Part shown: positions 44,421 through 53,787 of the stretch, in pieces | How the letters are laid out: the number at the start of each line of letters is the position of its first letter | Numbering within the stretch: the first letter of the stretch is position 1 | The notes under the pieces: model-generated | The model's database searches: none | Seen by the model: only the letters and a program-made list of their open reading frames with translations | Told to the model about the DNA's origin: nothing | Position numbers and translations under genes: made by a program | From: Hydrocarboniphaga sp965279055 | GTDB taxonomy: Bacteria; Pseudomonadota; Gammaproteobacteria; Nevskiales; Nevskiaceae | Direction of reading: 5' to 3' | DNA: 64,000 nucleotides | NCBI RefSeq assembly: GCF_965279055.1 | Contig: NZ_OZ257125.1 | Span: forward strand, 2,294,001-2,358,000

Positions 44421-45710
44421 CTACGCCGGCCGCCACTTTAAGGCCCTGATCGCGGCGTCGGCGCCACCCGCTGCGGGTAGGCCGCCGATCCACAGCAGCT
44501 CGCCGCCGTCGAACAGCAGCGGCGTGCGCCGGCGCCGCCATGGCGGCACCGCATGCTCCTGGAACAGATGCTTGAGGCTGCGATGCGGTCCGCCCTCGTG
44601 CATGACGATGCGCTCGCCGCCGCGCGCAAAGCGCACCTGCAGCGCACGGCCGGTCGCGGCCTCGCCATGAAGTTCGCCGCAACCGGCCGGCAGCATCAGC
44701 AGGCCGCGACCGTCCCAGTCGCATTGCCAGTCGCCAGGCTCCTCCGGCAGCGCCGGCATCATCGCCAGCAGGTCGCGATAGCGGCGCAGCTCGCCGCCCG
44801 GCCAGTGCAGCAGCGGCATCGCGTCCTGCCGGGCCAGCAGCAGATCGTCGAGCCGCAGCAGCAGCGCGTGAGGCGGCGGCGGCAGGGCCAGCGCGTCGAC
44901 GCGCGCGCGCAGCAGGTTGCGCCGCCGCGCCGGCGACAGCCGCAGTAGCGCCGCGCATGACAGCCCGCCGGGTATCGCGCAGACCGCTTCGTCGATGCTG
45001 GCCAGTTCGGCCAGCAGATCGTCGGCCTCGGCGCTGAGCGCGGCGCTGCGCGCCAGGTTCAGGGTCGCGGCCGGCCAGCGCCGGCGCATCAGCGGCGTCA
45101 GTTGCTGGCGCAGCCAGGAGCGCTCGTAGCGCGGGTCGGTGTTGTGCGGATCGTCGATCCACTGCAGCTCGTGAGCCCGCGCGTAGGCCTCGAGTTCGGC
45201 GCGGCTGCGGCCGAGCAGAGGACGCCACAGCCATCCCGGCCCGAAGGTCTGCAGGCCGCGCATCGCGGCCAGCCCGCGCTGACCCGAGCCGCGCAGCGCC
45301 CGCATCAGGAAGGTCTCGGCCTGATCGTCGAGCTGGTGCGCGGTGGCGAGCACCTCGCCCTCGCCCATCGCGCCGGACAGCGCCGCATAACGTTCGCGCC
45401 GCGCCGCGCCTTCCGGCCCGGCCGGATCGGCGCCGTCGATCTGCACGCGCAGCACTTGCAGGTCGATGCCATGGCGCTCGCACTGCGCGGCGCAATGCCG
45501 CACCCAGTCGTCGGCCACCGCCTGCAGGCCGTGATGCACGTGCAGCGCGCGCAGGCTACGGATCGAGCCGCTATCGCGCAGCCGGCCCAGCAGGTGCAGC
45601 ATCACGACCGAATCCAGACCGCCGCTGTAGGCCACCAGCACGCCGCCGGCAGCCTCCGGCAACGGCGTATCGCTCAGCAATTGCTCGGCAGTCAAACGCA
45701 TGCCGCGCAT
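44421..45710 (-). CDS. tilS: tRNA(Ile)-lysidine synthase
   Basis: A 429-residue enzyme adding lysine to C34 of the CAU-anticodon tRNA-Ile. The ATP PP-loop is VAYSGGLDSVVMLHLL near residue 25. VHHGLQ and ATAHQLDDQAETFLMRALRGSG are family motifs, and a C-terminal TilS domain (PWRRRRTPLLFDGGELLWIGG) is present. An ATG three codons downstream (45701) is an alternative start. It neighbours accA and dnaE as in related genomes. Confidence 0.95.
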   Translation of the reverse strand: MRGMRLTAEQLLSDTPLPEAAGGVLVAYSGGLDSVVMLHLLGRLRDSGSIRSLRALHVHHGLQAVADDWVRHCAAQCERHGIDLQVLRVQIDGADPAGPEGAARRERYAALSGAMGEGEVLATAHQLDDQAETFLMRALRGSGQRGLAAMRGLQTFGPGWLWRPLLGRSRAELEAYARAHELQWIDDPHNTDPRYERSWLRQQLTPLMRRRWPAATLNLARSAALSAEADDLLAELASIDEAVCAIPGGLSCAALLRLSPARRRNLLRARVDALALPPPPHALLLRLDDLLLARQDAMPLLHWPGGELRRYRDLLAMMPALPEEPGDWQCDWDGRGLLMLPAGCGELHGEAATGRALQVRFARGGERIVMHEGGPHRSLKHLFQEHAVPPWRRRRTPLLFDGGELLWIGGLPAAGGADAAIRALKWRPA

Positions 45711-45804
45711 GATAAGACGCGTCGGTGCCGATCACGATCCCGGCCGCGATTCCGGTTCATCCACTTCAGCTAATCTGCTGGCGAACCTGCCGCCGATATC
45801 GCCG

Positions 45805-46185
45805 ATGAAATCCCTGAGCCTGACGCTGACCCTGCTGCTGAGCCTGTTCGCCAACCTCGCGCAGGCCGGCGACAAACCGATGGCGGTGTGGTTCTACGCC
45901 GACTGGTGCATGAACTGCAAAATGCTGGCGCCGAAGCTCGCGCAGGTGCAGCCGGAGTTCGAGCAGCGCATCGAGTTCGTCAAGCTCGACGTCACCAACG
46001 AGGAGCGCAAAGCGGCCTCACGCGAGCAGTCGAAGAAACTCGGCGTCTACCCGCTCTACATGGCCAACAAGGCCACCGGCTGGATCGCGCTGATCGACAC
46101 CCAGGGCAAGCAGGTCGGCGAGATCCGGCATTTCATGAGCGTCGACGAGATGCGCGAGGCTTTGAACCAACTGGCCGGACCGTAG
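45805..46185 (+). CDS. Exported thioredoxin-fold protein
   Basis: 126 residues. A signal peptide (about 1-22, KSLSLTLTLLLSLFANLAQAG) precedes a thioredoxin fold with the active site YADWCMNCKML (CxxC with Met-Asn). The context and the WCMNCK wording resemble the C-terminal domain of DsbD, suggesting a periplasmic thiol-reducing role; the partner is unknown. It is short: the later helices are compact and a cis-Pro region (VYPLYM) is present. Its TAG stop lies inside a repeat arm (46182-46249). Confidence 0.85.
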   Translation: MKSLSLTLTLLLSLFANLAQAGDKPMAVWFYADWCMNCKMLAPKLAQVQPEFEQRIEFVKLDVTNEERKAASREQSKKLGVYPLYMANKATGWIALIDTQGKQVGEIRHFMSVDEMREALNQLAGP

Positions 46186-46249
46186 CCCGGGTGAAACCCG
46201 GGATTTTCGGCCGGTCGCGCGGAAGCACCCCGGGTTGCACCCGGGCTAC
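46182..46249. repeat. REP-like palindrome, family 3, full copy
   Basis: GTAGCCCGGGT at the left and ACCCGGGCTAC at the right, with GAAACCCGGG and CCCCGGGTTGC inside. The TAG of the left arm is the stop codon of the thioredoxin-fold gene. A half copy lies inside rnhB at 50934-50956. Confidence 0.88.
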
Positions 46250-46273
46250 ATTTCGACTGCCGCACTCAAAACA

Positions 46274-46299
46274 AAAAGGCTCCTTTTCAGGAGCCTTTT
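46274..46299. terminator. Bidirectional rho-independent terminator
   Basis: AAAAGGCTCC and GGAGCCTTTT pair perfectly around TTTTCA, giving an A-run before and a T-run after the stem on both strands. It sits between the convergent thioredoxin-fold gene (plus) and accA (minus) and can end both. Confidence 0.92.
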
Positions 46300-46321
46300 C
46301 ATTACCGCAACGAATCGCCGA

Positions 46322-47284
46322 TCAGTGCTTGGTCTCGTAAGCGCCGTAGGACATCAGACGGTTGTAGCGATCGCCGAGCAGCTTGGTCATCGGCTGCGCG
46401 CGCAGGCGCTCGAGGTTGGCGACCAGGCGGTTCTTGACCGCCGTCATCGTCGCCGCGTAGTCGCGGTGCGCGCCGCCCAGCGGCTCGGGGATGATTTCGT
46501 CGATCAGCTTGAACTCGTACAGGTCCTTGGCCGTCATGCGCATCGCCTCGGCCGCTTCCGGCGCACGCGAGGCGGACTTGAACAGGATCGAGGCGCAGCC
46601 TTCCGGCGAAATCACCGAGTAGATGCTGTGCTGCAGCATCATGACGTGGTCGGCGACGCCGATCGCCAGCGCGCCGCCGGAGCCGCCTTCGCCGGTCACC
46701 GTCGCGATCACCGGCGTGCGCAGCTTGGACAGCTCGAACAGGTTGCGCGCGATGGCTTCGGACTGGTTGCGCTCTTCGGCGCTAATGCCGGGGAAGGCGC
46801 CGGGCGTGTCGATGAAGGTCAGCACCGGCAGGTTGAAGCGCTCGGCCATCTGCATCAGCCGCAGCGCCTTGCGGTAGCCCTCGGGCATCGGCATGCCGAA
46901 ATTACGGTAGACGCGCTCCTTGGCGTCGCGACCCTTCTGCTGGCCGATCACCATGACCGCGCGGCCGTCGAGGCGCGCCATGCCGCCGACGATCGCCGGA
47001 TCGTCCATGTAATGGCGATCGCCGTGGAGTTCTTCCCAGTCGGTGAACAGCGCCTTGACGTAATCCAGCGCATAGGGCCGCTGCGGATGGCGGGCGAGCT
47101 GCGCCACCTGCCACGGATTGAGCTGGCTGAAAATGCGCCGCGTCAGTTCCTCGCTCTTGACCTGCAGGCGGGAAATTTCTTCGGTCAGATTGACTTCGCT
47201 GCCGGCGGTGGCGAAGCGCAGTTCTTCGATCTTCTGCTGCAGATCGGCAATCGGCTGTTCGAAATCCAGATAATTGAGGTTCAT
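46322..47284 (-). CDS. accA: Acetyl-CoA carboxylase carboxyltransferase subunit alpha
   Basis: 320 residues. With AccD it transfers CO2 from biotin carrier protein to acetyl-CoA, the first step of fatty-acid synthesis. It opens MNLNYLDFEQPIADLQ and contains LARHPQRPYALDYV, FIDTPGAFPG, the oxyanion-region GEGGSGGALAIG and SVISPEGCASILFKS. The ATG at 47284 matches the family start; a GTG at 47302 overlapping the dnaE stop (GTGA) is possible and would couple translation with dnaE. Confidence 0.96.
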   Translation of the reverse strand: MNLNYLDFEQPIADLQQKIEELRFATAGSEVNLTEEISRLQVKSEELTRRIFSQLNPWQVAQLARHPQRPYALDYVKALFTDWEELHGDRHYMDDPAIVGGMARLDGRAVMVIGQQKGRDAKERVYRNFGMPMPEGYRKALRLMQMAERFNLPVLTFIDTPGAFPGISAEERNQSEAIARNLFELSKLRTPVIATVTGEGGSGGALAIGVADHVMMLQHSIYSVISPEGCASILFKSASRAPEAAEAMRMTAKDLYEFKLIDEIIPEPLGGAHRDYAATMTAVKNRLVANLERLRAQPMTKLLGDRYNRLMSYGAYETKH

Positions 47285-47298
47285 AGATCCGTCTGTTT

Positions 47299-50200
47299 TC
47301 ACTCGTCGTCTGCGGCGGCACTGGCGAAGCTGCGCTTGTTGTCGAACTTGCGCTCCGGTGCCGGGGCTTGGTACCGCTTGTAGGCGACTTTAACGCAATC
47401 CGCGCCCAGCAGCTTGTGCAGCAGCTCGAGGCTCGCCGGCTCGACGCGGATGCGCCAGTCCGGGGCGAAATCCAGCACGGTGCGCGCCCGCGCGTTCGCA
47501 TATTCCACGGTGACCGCGGCGCCGCGCTCGCTCTTGAACGGGGTCAACAGCTTGCGCAGCTCGACCACCTCGCGCGCGCTGCGGCGGAAGCTCAGGGTCA
47601 GCCGCGTGGCGTAGTCGTTCATCAGCTGCGCCGGCGAATAGAACTCCGGGTTGTACAGCCGCGGCTCGGGCTCGCGGCCTTCCTTGCCCGGCGACAGCGC
47701 GATTTCGGCGTTGACGAAGATCAGGCTGTCGGTCTTGACGTAGCCCTGGAAGCGCGCCCACTTGTCGGCGTCGATCCAGGTCGACAACTGCGCGCTGCGG
47801 TCGTCCAGCGTGACCTTGTAGCTGGCGCGGCTGAACTTGCCATCGCCCTTGAAGAACCGCAGGTCGGTGACCCAGGCGCCGAACAGGCTCTTGGTGCGCG
47901 GCTGCCACTGGGTCTTGCCTTCGGCATTGACCGGCGCCGGCTGCGCATGCAGATGAATCAGCTCGCGCATCGTGCCCGAGCAGGTCGGGCCGATGACGTC
48001 CTGCCAGGCTTCGATCGGATGGCCGCTCAGATAAAAGCCCAGCGTCTCGCGCTCCTTGTCGAGCAGCTCGTGCTGCGACCAGTCCGGCAGATTGGAGGCG
48101 GCGACCTGGTCCTGCACCTGGGTGCCGGCGTCGCCGAGGCCGAACATGTCGAAGACGCCGGAGCTGGCGCTTTGCGCGGCTTTCTCGGCGATCTGCAGCG
48201 CTTTCGGCAAGGTCGCCATCAGCGACGGACGATTCAGCCCGAAGTCGTCAAGCGCGCCCGAACAGATCAGCGCCTCCAGCACTCTTTTGTTCGCGCGCTT
48301 CAGGTCGATGCGACTGCAGAAATCGAACAGGTCCCTGTACGGCCCATGGGCCTTGCGCTCGGCGATGATGCCCTCGACCGCGCCCTCGCCCACGCCCTTG
48401 ATCGCGCTCAGGCCGTAGGCGATCTCGCCCGGCGCCGGCACGGTGAAGCGCAGGAAGCTGCGATTGATGTGCGGGGCATGCACCTTGATCTTCATGCGCC
48501 GGCATTCGTCGAGCATGGTCACGACGGCGTCGGTGTGGTCCATTTCGCAGGACAGCACCGCGGCCATGAACTCGGCCGGGTAATGCGTCTTCAGCCAGGC
48601 GGTCTGGTAACTCACCAGCGCGTAGGCCGCCGCATGCGACTTGTTGAAACCGTAGTTGGCGAACTTTTCCATCAGGTCGAAAACTTCGGTCGCGACGCCC
48701 TCGTCGATGCCGTTCTTCAGCGAGCCCTCGGTGAAGATCGCGCGCTGCTGCGCCATCTCGTCGGCTTTTTTCTTGCCCATGGCGCGGCGCAGAAGATCGG
48801 CGCCGCCCAGCGTGTAGCCGGCCAGGCGCTGCGACATCTGCATCACCTGCTCCTGGTAGACGAAGATGCCATAGGTCGGCTGCAGCACGGTCTCCATCAG
48901 CGGGTGCGCGTATTTGACTTCGCTGTCGCCGCGCTTGCGTGCGCAATATTCCGGAATCAGGTCCATCGGTCCCGGGCGATACAGCGACACCAGCGCGATG
49001 ATGTCCTCGAAGGTGTCGGGCTTCAGATCGCGCGAGGCCTTCTGCATGCCCGGCGATTCCATCTGGAACACCGCGGTGGTGTCGCCGCTGGCGTAGAGCT
49101 GGTAAGTCGGCGCATCGTCGATTGGCAGCTTGAGGATTTCGAGCCGCTCGCCGCGCGCCTTTTCGATGTTCTCGACCGCCTCCTGGATCACCGTCAAGGT
49201 TTTCAAACCCAGGAAGTCGAACTTGACCAGGCCGATGGACTCGATGTCCTTCATGTCGAACTGGGTGCGCATGCCGGCGCCGTCGGCTTCGCACATCAGC
49301 GGCGCGAAGTCGGTCAGCGGCCGCGGCGCGATGACGACACCGCCGGCATGCACGCCGACGCCGCGCGTGGTGCCTTCCAGTTCCAGCGCCAGATCCAGCA
49401 CCGCGCGCACGTCCTCCTCGGACTCGTAGGCCTGCTTCAGCTCGGGCACTTCCTCGACCGCGTCGGCCAGGGTCGCGCCCGGCGTGCCGGGGATCAGCTT
49501 GGCCAGCCGATCGCCGAAGCCATAGCCGTGGCCGAGCACGCGGGTGACGTCGCGGACCACGCCGCGCGCCGCCATCGTCGCGTAGGTGACGATCTGGCTG
49601 ACGCGCTCGCGGCCGTATTTCTGGCCGACGTATTCGATCACGCGATCGCGGTTGTCCATGCAGAAATCGATGTCGAAGTCCGGCATCGACACGCGCTCCG
49701 GATTCAGGAAGCGCTCGAACAGCAGGTTGTACGGCAGCGGATCAAGATCAGTGACGCCGATCGAATACGCGACCAGCGAACCGGCGCCGGAACCGCGCCC
49801 CGGCCCGACCGGGCAGCCATGCGCCTTGGCCCATTGGATGAAGTCGGCCACCACCAGGAAATAGCCGGGAAACTGCATCTTTTCGATGATGCCGAGTTCG
49901 TAGTCCAGACGCGCGCGGTACACCGCTTCCGCGGCATACGGCGTGATCGAGGCCAGACGCTGGGTCAGGCCTTCATGCGCCTGCGCCTTCAGCCAGCTGT
50001 TGGTGTCGTGACCTTGCGGCACCGGATAGTCCGGCAGGTAGTAGGTGCCGAATTTCAGCGACAGGCTGCAGCGCCGCGCGATCTGCAGGGTGTTCTCGAT
50101 CGCCTCCGGCAGATCGGCGAACAGCTCGCGCATTTCTTCCGAGCTCTTGATGTACTGCTCTTCGGTGTACTCGCGCGGGCGCTTGTCGTCGTTGATGACG

Positions 50201-50889
50201 CGGCCCTGCGCAATGCAGACGCGCGCCTCGTGGGCGGCGAAGTCCTTGCGCTCGATAAAGCGCACGTCGTTGGTCGCCACCAGCGGCAGCTCGCGATGTT
50301 TTGCCAGCGCCACGGCCGCATCGACCCAGGCGTCGTCGCCCGGCCGCTGGCAGCGCGAAATCTCCAGGTACAGCCGGCCCGGATACAGCAGCTTCAATTC
50401 GTTGAGCGAGGCCAGCGCCGCCTCGACGTTCTCCGCCGCCGCCGCGCGGAAAGCGCCGCCGTCGCGGCCGGTCAGCGCGATCAGGCCTTCGCCGGTATCG
50501 GCGAGCCAGCTGCGCTCCAGCAGCGGTGTGCCGCGGCTCTGGCCCTCGGTATACGCACGCGACAGCAGCCGGGTCAGATTGCGATAGCCGAGATCGCTCT
50601 GCACCAGCAGCGTCAGGCGTTCGTGGCCATCGCCTTTGGCGCGCTCGGCCAGCCAGACGTCGGCGCCGACGATGGACTTGATGCCGGCGGCCTCGGCGGC
50701 CTTGTACACCTTGACCATCGCGAACAGGTTCATGCGATCGGTCAGGGCCACCGCCGGCTGCCGGTGCTTGGCCACGGCCAGGGTCAGCGTGCCGCCGCTG
50801 CCGCCGCCTTTGCGCTTGGGCGGCTCGATGCGCACGATCGAATCGGTCAGCGAATACTCGCTGTGCAGGCGCAGGTGGACGAAGCTCAC
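47299..50889 (-). CDS. dnaE: DNA polymerase III subunit alpha
   Basis: The 1196-residue replicative polymerase catalytic subunit. The N-terminal PHP domain begins FVHLRLHSEYSLTDSIV. The catalytic carboxylates are Asp404 and Asp406 in MPDFDIDF and Asp558 in KFDFLGL. The GPGRGSGAGSLVAY loop, the tandem helix-hairpin-helix, and an OB fold near the C-terminus (SLFGAWVTDL) follow. GTG start, overlapping the rnhB stop by four bases (GTGA). Length is slightly above the E. coli protein (1160). Confidence 0.97.
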   Translation of the reverse strand: MSFVHLRLHSEYSLTDSIVRIEPPKRKGGGSGGTLTLAVAKHRQPAVALTDRMNLFAMVKVYKAAEAAGIKSIVGADVWLAERAKGDGHERLTLLVQSDLGYRNLTRLLSRAYTEGQSRGTPLLERSWLADTGEGLIALTGRDGGAFRAAAAENVEAALASLNELKLLYPGRLYLEISRCQRPGDDAWVDAAVALAKHRELPLVATNDVRFIERKDFAAHEARVCIAQGRVINDDKRPREYTEEQYIKSSEEMRELFADLPEAIENTLQIARRCSLSLKFGTYYLPDYPVPQGHDTNSWLKAQAHEGLTQRLASITPYAAEAVYRARLDYELGIIEKMQFPGYFLVVADFIQWAKAHGCPVGPGRGSGAGSLVAYSIGVTDLDPLPYNLLFERFLNPERVSMPDFDIDFCMDNRDRVIEYVGQKYGRERVSQIVTYATMAARGVVRDVTRVLGHGYGFGDRLAKLIPGTPGATLADAVEEVPELKQAYESEEDVRAVLDLALELEGTTRGVGVHAGGVVIAPRPLTDFAPLMCEADGAGMRTQFDMKDIESIGLVKFDFLGLKTLTVIQEAVENIEKARGERLEILKLPIDDAPTYQLYASGDTTAVFQMESPGMQKASRDLKPDTFEDIIALVSLYRPGPMDLIPEYCARKRGDSEVKYAHPLMETVLQPTYGIFVYQEQVMQMSQRLAGYTLGGADLLRRAMGKKKADEMAQQRAIFTEGSLKNGIDEGVATEVFDLMEKFANYGFNKSHAAAYALVSYQTAWLKTHYPAEFMAAVLSCEMDHTDAVVTMLDECRRMKIKVHAPHINRSFLRFTVPAPGEIAYGLSAIKGVGEGAVEGIIAERKAHGPYRDLFDFCSRIDLKRANKRVLEALICSGALDDFGLNRPSLMATLPKALQIAEKAAQSASSGVFDMFGLGDAGTQVQDQVAASNLPDWSQHELLDKERETLGFYLSGHPIEAWQDVIGPTCSGTMRELIHLHAQPAPVNAEGKTQWQPRTKSLFGAWVTDLRFFKGDGKFSRASYKVTLDDRSAQLSTWIDADKWARFQGYVKTDSLIFVNAEIALSPGKEGREPEPRLYNPEFYSPAQLMNDYATRLTLSFRRSAREVVELRKLLTPFKSERGAAVTVEYANARARTVLDFAPDWRIRVEPASLELLHKLLGADCVKVAYKRYQAPAPERKFDNKRSFASAAADDE

Positions 50890-51644
50890 GGTGCCGCCGT
50901 AAGCCGGGGCAAACCGGGCATCGTTGCGGATTCATCCCGGGTTTCACTCGGGCTACTGCCGTCCGTCCCGTCGTCGAGTTCGCTGGCGACCAGCGCCTGG
51001 CCGAGCGCGGCTTCGATCGCCGACTCCGAGGTGAACAGATCCGGCCGCATGCACGGCCCGAAGCCCATGCGGTGCTGCGGGCTGACGCCGAGCTTGCGCA
51101 AGGCCAGCAGGTGGTCCGCCGTGCCGTAACCCTTGTGACGGGCGAAGCCATAGCCGGGATACTCGCGATCGAGCCGCTGCATCTCGCGATCACGCGCGAC
51201 CTTGGCCAGTATCGACGCGGCCATGATCGACGCATGGATGCCATCGCCGCCGATCACCGCCTCGCCCGGGCAAGGCAGCTTTCTCGGCAGCCGGTTGCCG
51301 TCGATCAGGCAATGCAGCGGCGCCGGCTGCAGCGCCTCGATCGCGCGCTGCATTGCCAGCATCGACGCGTGCAGGATATTCAGGCTCTCGATTTCGTCGA
51401 GTTCGGCGCGCGCGATCGCGAACGCGCGCGCGCGGCCCTGGATCTTGTCGAACAGCCGTTCGCGCTCGACGGCCTTGAGCTTCTTGGAGTCGTCGAGCCC
51501 GCGGATGCCGTGCCCCGGCTCCAGGATCACCGCCGCCGCATATACCGGCCCGGCCAGGCAGCCGCGCCCGGCCTCGTCCACACCGGCGACCAGCGGGACG
51601 CCCAGCAAGCTCAGGTGAGTGGACAGGGAAATTCGGCGTTTCAT
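50886..51644 (-). CDS. rnhB: Ribonuclease HII with extended, repeat-derived C-terminus
   Basis: 252 residues against about 200 for the family. The RNase HII core (about 14-205) removes RNA from RNA-DNA hybrids and misinserted ribonucleotides. GVDEAGRGCLAGPVYAAAV carries the catalytic Asp-Glu pair, followed by DSKKL and a further Asp in CLIDGNRL. The last 45 or so residues are outside the family pattern, and SSPSETRDES is encoded by a family 3 repeat (50934-50956). It overlaps dnaE. Confidence 0.95.
   Translation of the reverse strand: MKRRISLSTHLSLLGVPLVAGVDEAGRGCLAGPVYAAAVILEPGHGIRGLDDSKKLKAVERERLFDKIQGRARAFAIARAELDEIESLNILHASMLAMQRAIEALQPAPLHCLIDGNRLPRKLPCPGEAVIGGDGIHASIMAASILAKVARDREMQRLDREYPGYGFARHKGYGTADHLLALRKLGVSPQHRMGFGPCMRPDLFTSESAIEAALGQALVASELDDGTDGSSPSETRDESATMPGLPRLTAAP
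50934..50956. repeat. REP-like repeat, family 3, half copy inside rnhB
   Basis: On the minus strand it reads GTAGCCCGAGTGAAACCCGG followed by GAT, with one mismatch to the left arm of the full copy at 46182. It is translated as part of the rnhB tail. Confidence 0.8.
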
Positions 51645-51746
51645 CGGCCTGTCGATTTTAGGCCCTCGGCGTCCTACGACCAGTCTTGACAGCGGCGGAC
51701 ATCGCAAGCGCCGGGGTTTGCGGCGTCCGACTCGCCGCCGCGGCGC

Positions 51747-52979
51747 TCAATCACCGCGGCGATTGCGCAGCAGATCGGTGATCGCCTCGGCCGCCGCGGC
51801 ACCGGCGTCGCGGCGCAGCTCCGCGCGCACGGCGTCGAACTGGGCCAACTGCACCTGCCGCGCCGCCGGATCGCGCAGCAGCGGCAGCAGGGCCTCGCCG
51901 ATGCGCTGCGGCGTCGCCGCGTTCTGCAGCAGCTCGGTCACCGGCGGCTGCGCGCTGAGCAGGTTCGGCAGGCTGACGTATTGCGTCTTCAGCAGGCCGG
52001 CGCTGAGCATCAGCCAGGCGGTGATCGCCGAGCCCTTGTAGGCGACGACCATCGCGCGGCCGAGCAGCAGGCATTCCAGCGTCGCCGTACCGGAGGCCAG
52101 CAGCACCGCGTCGGCGGCGCGCATCGCCTCTCGCGACTGGCCTTCGAGCAGCGTCCAGTCCAGCTGCGGCGCGTGCATGGCGATCGCCTTGGCGAAGCGC
52201 TCGCGCAGCGCCGGCTTGGCGATCGGCGTGACGAAGCGCAGCCCCGGCACGCGCACCCGCAGCCAGGCCGCCGCCTGCACGAAGGCTTCGCTCAGATGCT
52301 CGATCTCGCTACCGCGGCTGCCCGGCAGCACCGCCAGCACCGCACCGTCGCCGCCGAGGCCCAGCGCCTCCCGCGCCTGCTGCTGCGTGATCGAGGCGTC
52401 CAGCTCGTTGGCCAGCGGATGACCGATGTAGCGCGCCTGGAAGCGCCGCCGTGGCAGACCCTCCACTTTCGCCGGCTGCAGCGCCTGGCGCTCAATCTCC
52501 TGCGCGTAGAACGGCGGCTCGAACGGCAGCAGGCACAGCAGCAGATCGGCGGCCTCGACGATGCCGCGCACGCGGCCGCGACGCCAGGCCCACACCGACG
52601 GGCTGACCACGTGCACGGTGCGCAGGCCGAGTCGGCGCAGGCGCTTTTCCAGGCCGAGGTTGAAGTCCGGCGCGTCGATACCGATGACGACGTCGGGCCG
52701 GTCGGTTTTCGACAGGTGCGTGATCAGTTCGCTGCGCAGCCGCAGCAAGCGCGGAATCGCCGGCAGCACTTCGGCCAGGCCCATCACCGACAGGGTTTCG
52801 ATCGAGGCGATGGCCTGGCAGCCGGCTTCGATCATGCGCGGGCCGGCGACGCCGTAAAAACGCGCGCCCGGATGCAAGGCGCGCAGTGCCTTGATCAGCG
52901 CGGCGCCGAGCAGGTCACCCGACAGCTCACCGGCGATCAGCGCAAAAACCGGAGGCCGCAGCAGCGACGAGCCGGTCAT
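51747..52979 (-). CDS. lpxB: Lipid-A-disaccharide synthase
   Basis: A 410-residue GT19 glycosyltransferase joining UDP-diacylglucosamine and lipid X at the inner membrane. It shows AGELSGDLLGAALI, FYGVAGPRM, VIGIDAPDFNLGLEKRLR, HVVSPSVWAWR, LLPFEPPFY and LPGSRGSEIEHL. It is about 25 residues longer than E. coli LpxB because of an insertion (EIERQALQPAKVEG region) after the PPFY motif. It follows lpxA by 7 bases. Confidence 0.95.
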   Translation of the reverse strand: MTGSSLLRPPVFALIAGELSGDLLGAALIKALRALHPGARFYGVAGPRMIEAGCQAIASIETLSVMGLAEVLPAIPRLLRLRSELITHLSKTDRPDVVIGIDAPDFNLGLEKRLRRLGLRTVHVVSPSVWAWRRGRVRGIVEAADLLLCLLPFEPPFYAQEIERQALQPAKVEGLPRRRFQARYIGHPLANELDASITQQQAREALGLGGDGAVLAVLPGSRGSEIEHLSEAFVQAAAWLRVRVPGLRFVTPIAKPALRERFAKAIAMHAPQLDWTLLEGQSREAMRAADAVLLASGTATLECLLLGRAMVVAYKGSAITAWLMLSAGLLKTQYVSLPNLLSAQPPVTELLQNAATPQRIGEALLPLLRDPAARQVQLAQFDAVRAELRRDAGAAAAEAITDLLRNRRGD

Positions 52980-52986
52980 GCTGCGC

Positions 52987-53787
52987 TCAACGCTGCAGCG
53001 GGCGCTTGCCGCCGGATGCGATGAAGGCGTTCATCAGCGCGACGCTGGACGAGTTCTGCGCCAGCATCGGCAGCTCGGCCTTGACCTCGCTCATGACCTT
53101 GCCGGAGCGGTAGATCAGCTTGTAGGCGTCCTCGATCGCGCTGATTTCGGTCACCGCGAAGCCGCGGCGGCGCAGGCCTTCCTTGTTGATGCCGCGCGGC
53201 GACGCCGGATTGCCCTGCACCATCACGAACGGCGGAATATCACCGGACACGCCGGCCGAAAACGCGGTGAACGCATGGGCGCCGATACGGCAGAACTGAT
53301 ACACCAGCGTATAGCCGCCGAGGATCACGAAATCCTGGATTTCGACATGCCCGGCAAGGCTGGCGTTGTTGGCGAAGATGGTGTCGCTGCCGACGATGCA
53401 GTCGTGCGCCAGATGACAGTAATTCATGATCAGGTTGCGATCACCAAGCCGCGTCTCGCCCTGCTTGGTATCGTATTCCTTCATCGTGCCGCGCTGGATC
53501 GTGACGAACTCGCGGATCACGTTGTCGTCGCCGATGACGACGCTGGTCGGCTCGTCCTGCCTGGCGGTCTTGTCCTGCGAAACCTCGCCCAGGCTGGTGA
53601 ACTGGAAGATCTGGTTGTTGCGGCCGATCTTCATCGGCCCGGCCAGCACCGCATGCGGGCCGATCACCGTACCCTCGTCGATACTGACGTGATCGCCGAT
53701 CACACTGTACGGACCGACCTTGACCGAGGCATGCAGCTGCGCCTTGGCGCTGACGATCGCCGTCGGATGGATCAGCGGCGCGCTCAT
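52987..53787 (-). CDS. lpxA: UDP-N-acetylglucosamine acyltransferase
   Basis: 266 residues, left-handed beta-helix of hexapeptide repeats and a C-terminal helical cap; first step of lipid A synthesis. It opens PLIHPTAIVSAKAQLHASVKVG, and catalytic His is in NYCHLAHDC. GEVSQDKTARQDEPTSV is the family loop. The ATG at 53787 overlaps the fabZ stop (ATGA). Confidence 0.96.
   Translation of the reverse strand: MSAPLIHPTAIVSAKAQLHASVKVGPYSVIGDHVSIDEGTVIGPHAVLAGPMKIGRNNQIFQFTSLGEVSQDKTARQDEPTSVVIGDDNVIREFVTIQRGTMKEYDTKQGETRLGDRNLIMNYCHLAHDCIVGSDTIFANNASLAGHVEIQDFVILGGYTLVYQFCRIGAHAFTAFSAGVSGDIPPFVMVQGNPASPRGINKEGLRRRGFAVTEISAIEDAYKLIYRSGKVMSEVKAELPMLAQNSSSVALMNAFIASGGKRPLQR

Noticed and set aside
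47368..51129. A 1253-codon open frame on the plus strand opposite dnaE
   Set aside because: It is antisense to an unmistakable dnaE, is rich in His, Arg, Gln and Ala as expected for a high-GC shadow frame, and has no recognisable domain.
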